Below are positions 59,291 through 64,000 of a stretch of 64,000 bases of DNA, one piece after another. Position numbers and translations under genes: made by a program. Numbering within the stretch: the first letter of the stretch is position 1; the number at the start of each line of letters is the position of its first letter. This DNA comes from Sipunculus nudus (lineage: Eukaryota > Annelida > Sipuncula > Golfingiida > Sipunculidae): the NCBI GenBank assembly GCA_026874595.1, contig CM049313.1:40392659-40456658 (forward strand), in the 5' to 3' direction. The notes beneath the pieces are model-generated. The model was not told the origin of the DNA. It made no database searches and was given only the letters and a program-made list of their open reading frames with translations.

Positions 59291-60230
59291 TTGGCTCAGC
59301 TGACTATAAGTTATCTGAGTTATAGTCGTGATCCTTTGTCCGTCCACTGTCTGTCCGTCTGTTAAACTGGCATGTTTTAAAACTGTTGGACCTACGAATC
59401 TGAAATTCGGCCTTCAGTTAGATGTCCCCAAAATCCCCTATGATACCAAAAATTGGGTTACCAGGACTTCATTCCTTCAAGATATTAAGGAAAAACCTCT
59501 TTTTTCCATTAAAAACCCATTGTTACAAGATTTTCAAAACCACTAAGCTGAATTTGATCATAGTAAATATGCATATTTGTCCAAATATTTCCTATGAACA
59601 TACCAAAAATTAGGTCAGTATTGTATAATTTGTTGAAGTTATGGGCCTGAACAAAATGTACCTTATAAAAATCAGGAAATATATTTTCTCACTTAACATA
59701 AGATTTGCTGAAGCTGGAGACTTTTTTTAGGGATATAGCTTCATTTAAACAAGATTCAATTGTATACCAATAATTAGATCTGAATTTTTCAATTTTTTTT
59801 AAGTTATTTGCATAAATATAAAATCAGTACCTTAAATTTTGCCCAACTTTGGCCATGGCATGTTTTTTTTTTCCCTGTAAGCACTGTTGATTTAATTTTC
59901 ATATCATGCAAAAGAAGGATTTCAGCTTCTAAATTCTAAAATTTGGAAGGAATTGATAAAAAACTGTAGCTTTTATTAAAGTTTTTATGAGAGGCTGTAC
60001 TGAAGCCCCTCTGTATGTCCCTATGTTGACCTTTCAGGCCAATTATGCATGCTTGAACTGAGGCAGTCTGCAGCCAGCCAGTTCTTGGGTGGCTTCAGCT
60101 GGATCTAAATGTCCAACCCCCTTCCTCTAGTATTTGTTTTGGCCAAAAAACATAACAATTAACAATAATTAAAAAAAAAATTATTGGTTAATAATTAAAA
60201 TTTTTAGAAATATAAATGGAAAAGTAATTC
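59291..60230 (+). repeat. GTCCG-type dispersed repeat, further copy
   Basis: Starts GGCTCAGCTGACTATAAG with a short GTCCG tract (about 59338-59362), then the same ordered blocks (CTGAAATTCGGC, TTAGATGTCCCCAAAATCC, GTTATGGGCC, GATTTAATTTTCATATCATG). It runs into the long tandem block at 60231. Confidence 0.85.
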
Positions 60231-61097
60231 TATAGTAAATGAACAACAGGGAATTACCTTGCAATTACTGATGATTCATGGATCTTCCATGGATGGTCGA
60301 AAATGTATTTCAAATGACACCATGCAGTCACCATTGGGTATTTTCATTTCAATCATAAAAATGAAAAATACATAATTAAATAAAATTGTTGTTTACTATT
60401 TGGGATTATATGAAGCAAGTTAATGATAGACAAGGATGCAGTTGATTATATTAGATTAATCTAAATTTCCAGGTATTTTCCAGGTGTTAAATTTGTTGGT
60501 TTATATTTATTACAAAATTAAAAAAAAATAATTGTCAAAAATTTAAAATATTACTCTGACAAGTGCTCATTAAAGTTGTTAATATGTTTGACTGATGATA
60601 TTAAGACTCATGGCTGTGTCAGCTGTTACATAATGCTGGCTAAATAGCCTAAATTTATATTACTGATTATCAGCTCCAGTTTGCTCCTTGTAGAATATAT
60701 TGGTTGTTTTGATCCTTGGATTATTTTTAACACATGTATTAGTTTCATAGCTGAGAATACTTTTCTTTTTTTCTGATATGATTAAAAAAAATAAAAATAT
60801 TCAAAATTTTCCTGTAAGTGCTATGGATTTAGTTTTCACAGCATGTACACTGAGCATTTCATCTGTTAAAATCTGAAATTTGAAACCAATTGATCAAAAA
60901 CTGTTGATTTCATTCAAGTTTTCAAGCACCATGTCCTCATTGTTTACATCAAGTCAGTATAAATGCAGTGTGCTAGGCTGTTACATAACACTTTCACTTC
61001 TGACCTACTGCCTCTGTGAGTGTCTGGGTCAGGCAGTTATAACCAGAGAGCCCCCCCCCCCCTCTCTCTTTTACCCTCTCTCTCTCTGGCAGTCTAG

Positions 61098-61142
<45 letters not shown>

Positions 61143-62760
61143 GACAGTCTAGCTCTCTCTCTCCAGCTTTACTCTTTCTTTCTGTATCTCTCTCTCTCCC
61201 CAATGCCTCCCTGCCTCCCTCCATCCTATTCTGTTGACAGGTACTATAAACCAGAATTATTAGCTATAAATGTTGATGCAATTTAAAAAATTCGAATCAA
61301 ATGAAATATTCACAATCACATATTTATATTATATTGTAAATGGATAGTAACATTTTTAAACCTGAAAAAAAATGGTGTAATGAAAAAAAGAAATGAATGC
61401 AAATATTGTTAATTTTTTCCTGGCTCAGTAGAATGGGAAAAAAATGATTTGCTTTGTTCCTCCATCTTTTTGCATGTTTTAAATATTTAATGATCATGAA
61501 TAAACCTTTTAAGCGAACCTGTGAGCTTATGCGATTGTGCAGCGGTGTCCGTCCGTTGTCAGTTGTCCGCCGTGCCGTCCAGGGCTGTCTTTCTGCTGTC
61601 CATGGCTGTAAGTCAGAAACCGTCGGAGCTAGCAGCTCCAAATTACATGTAAGAATTAGTCACAAGTGAAACTTTGTGACCATGAGCTTATTATTGGGTA
61701 TCTGCATTAATTTAGATTTTATAGAGAAAAAGCTTAAAAACCTTTAAAAATCTTCTTCTCTGTAACTGTTCAGCCAAATTGTCCAATATTTCATAGAAAT
61801 GATCCCTGGAACAATCTCTCTCAAGTTTGTTTGAATGGTTCCAGTTCGGAGATTTTTGGCCGAGTTACAGGAATTTTATAGTAAATGAACAACAGGGAAT
61901 TACCTTGCAATTACTGATGATTCATGGATCTTCCATGGATGGTCGAAAATGTATTTCAAATGACACCATGCAGTCACCATTGGGTATTTTCATTTCAATC
62001 ATAAAAATGAAAAATACATAATTAAATAAAATTGTTGTTTACTATTTGGGATTATATGAAGCAAGTTAATGATAGACAAGGATGCAGTTGATTATATTAG
62101 ATTAATCTAAATTTCCAGGTATTTTCCAGGTGATAAATTTGTTGGTTTATATTTATTACAATATTAAAAAAAAAATAATTATGTCAAAAATTTAAAATGT
62201 TACTCTGACAAGTGCTCATTAAAGTTGTTAATATGTTTGACTAATGATATTAAGACTCATGGCTGTGTCAGCTGTTACATGATACTGGCTAAATAGCCTA
62301 AATTTATATTACTGATTATCAGCTTCAGTTTGCTCTTTGTAGAATATATTGGTTGTTTTGATCCTTGGATTATTTTTTACACATGTATTAGTTTCATAGC
62401 TGAGAATACTTTTCTTTTTATTCTGATATGATTAAAAAAAAATAAAAATATTCAAAATAAAAATATTCAAATTTTTCCTGTAAGTGCTATGGATTTAGTT
62501 TTCACAGCATGTACACTGAGCATTTCATCTGTTAAAATCTGAAATTTAAAACCAATTGATCAAAAACTGTTGATTTCATTCAAGTTTTCAAGCACCATGT
62601 CCTCATTGTTTACATCAAGTCAGTATAAATGCAGTGTACTAGGCTGTTACATAACACTTTCACTTCTGACCTACTGCCTCTGTGAGTGTCTGGGTCAGGC
62701 AGTTATAACCAGAGAGCCCCCCCCCCCTCTCTCTTTTACCCTCTCTCTCTCTGGCAGTCT

Positions 62761-62805
<45 letters not shown>

Positions 62806-64000
62806 GACAGTCTAGCTCTCTCTCTCCAGCTTTACTCTTTCTTTCTGTATCTCTCTCTCTCCCCAATGCCTCCCTTCCTTCCTCCATCCTATTCTGTTGA
62901 CAGGTACTATAAACTAGAATTATAAGCTTTAAATGTTGATGCAATTTAAAAAATTTGAATCAAATGAAATATTCACAATCACATATTTATATTATATTGT
63001 AAATGGATAGTAACATTTTTAAACCTGAAAAAAAAATGGTGTAATGAAAAAAAGAAATGAATGCAAATATTGTTAATTTTTTCCTGGCTCAGTAGAATGG
63101 GAAAAAAATGATTTGCTTTGTTCCTCCATCTTTTTGCATGTTTTAAATATTTAATGATCATGAATAAACCTTTTAAGCGAACCTGTGAGCTTATGCGATT
63201 GTGCAGCGGTGTCCGTCCGTTGTCAGTTGTCCGCCGTGCCGTCCAGGGCTGTCTTTCTGCTGTCCATGGCTGTAAGTCAGAAACCGTCGGAGCTAGCAGC
63301 TCCAAATTACATGTAAGAATTAGTCACATGTGAAACTTTGTGCCCATGAGCTTATTATTGGGTATCTGCATTAATTTAGATTTTATAGAGAAAAAGCTTA
63401 AAAACCTTTAAAAATCTTCTTCTCTGTAACTGTTCAGCCAAATTGTCCAATATTTCATAGAAATGATCCCTGGAACAATCTCTCTCAAGTTTGTTTGAAT
63501 GGTTCCAGTTTGGAGATTTTTGGCCAAGTTACAGGAATTTTATAGTAAATGAACAACAGGGAATTACCTTGCAATTACTGATGATTCATGGATCTTCCAT
63601 GGATGGTCGAAAATGTATTTCAAATGACACCATGCAGTCACCATTGGGTATTTTTCATTTCAAGCATAAAAATGAAAAATACATAATTAAATAAAATTGT
63701 TGTTTACTATTTGGGATTATATGAAGCAAGTTAATGATAGACAAGGATGCAGTTGATTATATTAGATTAATCTAAATTTCCAGGTATTTTCCAGGTGATA
63801 AATTTGTTGGTTTATATTTATTACAATATTAAAAAAAAATAATTATGTCAAAAATTTAAAATGTTACTCTGACAAGTGCTCATTAAAGTTGTTAATATGT
63901 TTGACTAATGATATTAAGACTCATGGCTGTGTCAGCTGTTACATGATACTGGCTAAATAGCCTAAATTTATATTACTGATTATCAGCTTCAGTTTGCTCT
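60231..64000. repeat. About 1650-bp tandem duplication, two full units and a third cut by the window end
   Basis: Units begin at TATAGTAAATGAACAACAGG: 60231-61876 (1646 bp), 61877-63540 (1664 bp) and 63541-64000 (partial). The units are nearly identical apart from simple-repeat lengths and scattered substitutions. Each unit contains a dispersed-repeat block (about 60805-61015), a (CT)n run, a TGTTGACAGGTACTATAAAC block, and a GTCCGTCCGTTGTC segment (about 61548). Open frames recur once per unit (for example 61827-62021 and 63491-63694) and show no recognisable protein. Confidence 0.96.
61096..61140. repeat. (CT)n microsatellite, unit 1
   Basis: Uninterrupted CT run inside unit 1 of the long tandem block. 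The counterpart in unit 2 is at about 62763-62802. Confidence 0.95.

Noticed and set aside
61827-63694. Repeated frames (61827-62021 and 63491-63694) that appear conserved
   Set aside because: Their similarity follows from the 1650-bp tandem duplication; they lie in dispersed-repeat DNA and match no protein I know.

Overview
This window is AT-rich animal nuclear DNA, most likely from a mollusc or another lophotrochozoan. I infer this from three things. Real genes are sparse and intron-split. Most of the sequence is repeats, non-LTR retrotransposons and satellites. A dispersed repeat that opens with TTTAGCTCAGCTGAC, runs into GTCCGTCCGTCC tracts and closes with a GTGACCCATGGGTCCC-type end is a style I associate with bivalve and gastropod genomes. 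Nothing prokaryotic is present: no operons, no ribosome binding sites, no CRISPR. No tRNA or rRNA gene was recognised.

Only two host genes can be named. A cytosolic sulfotransferase (SULT-type) lies on the + strand as two coding exons, 42012-42183 and 42874-43565, which join in phase to a 287-residue protein with both PAPS-binding motifs and the catalytic histidine. A single exon of the anaphase-promoting complex RING subunit ANAPC11 lies at 58216-58334 (+); its other exons are not visible here. Weaker gene-like signals are a possible terminal exon at 4511-4584, three related exon-like modules (8035-8121, 8487-8576, and 14169-14257 on the minus strand) and a frameshifted Ulp1/C48-type cysteine-protease relic at about 26454-26860 (-).

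Layout. 1-4500: diverged dispersed repeats and a small hAT-like element. 5030-7345: a 187-bp satellite of about 12 units. 7900-15610: exon-like modules, a decayed LINE that keeps ORF1 and endonuclease remnants but has lost reverse transcriptase, and a TA-flanked inverted-repeat element. 16400-21815: a broken LINE on the minus strand, an 87-bp minisatellite, and a second copy of only the LINE's endonuclease end. 24000-25060: a 145-bp satellite. 25389-25464: a compact ETS/NRF1/CTCF-like cluster. 27937-34290: tandem and dispersed GTCCG-type repeats, including a 145-bp array with clustered AGGTCA hexamers. 34379-39470: a LINE insertion caught inside a 1530-bp block that is present three times. 39588-40170: a purine-rich tract. 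41986-43565: the sulfotransferase. 47900-48495: a hAT-type element with an 8-bp target duplication. 50918-57043: a dispersed repeat split by a nearly intact 3.5-kb LINE with a 12-bp target duplication. 58216-58334: the ANAPC11 exon. 60231-64000: a second long tandem duplication (about 1650 bp, running off the window).

The two host genes show no functional link to each other. The story of the window is repeat dynamics: at least two LINE insertions into the same dispersed repeat family, two independent kilobase-scale tandem duplications with very low divergence, and four satellite or minisatellite arrays. The near-identity of the long duplications could be recent biology or an assembly effect; sequence alone cannot separate these.
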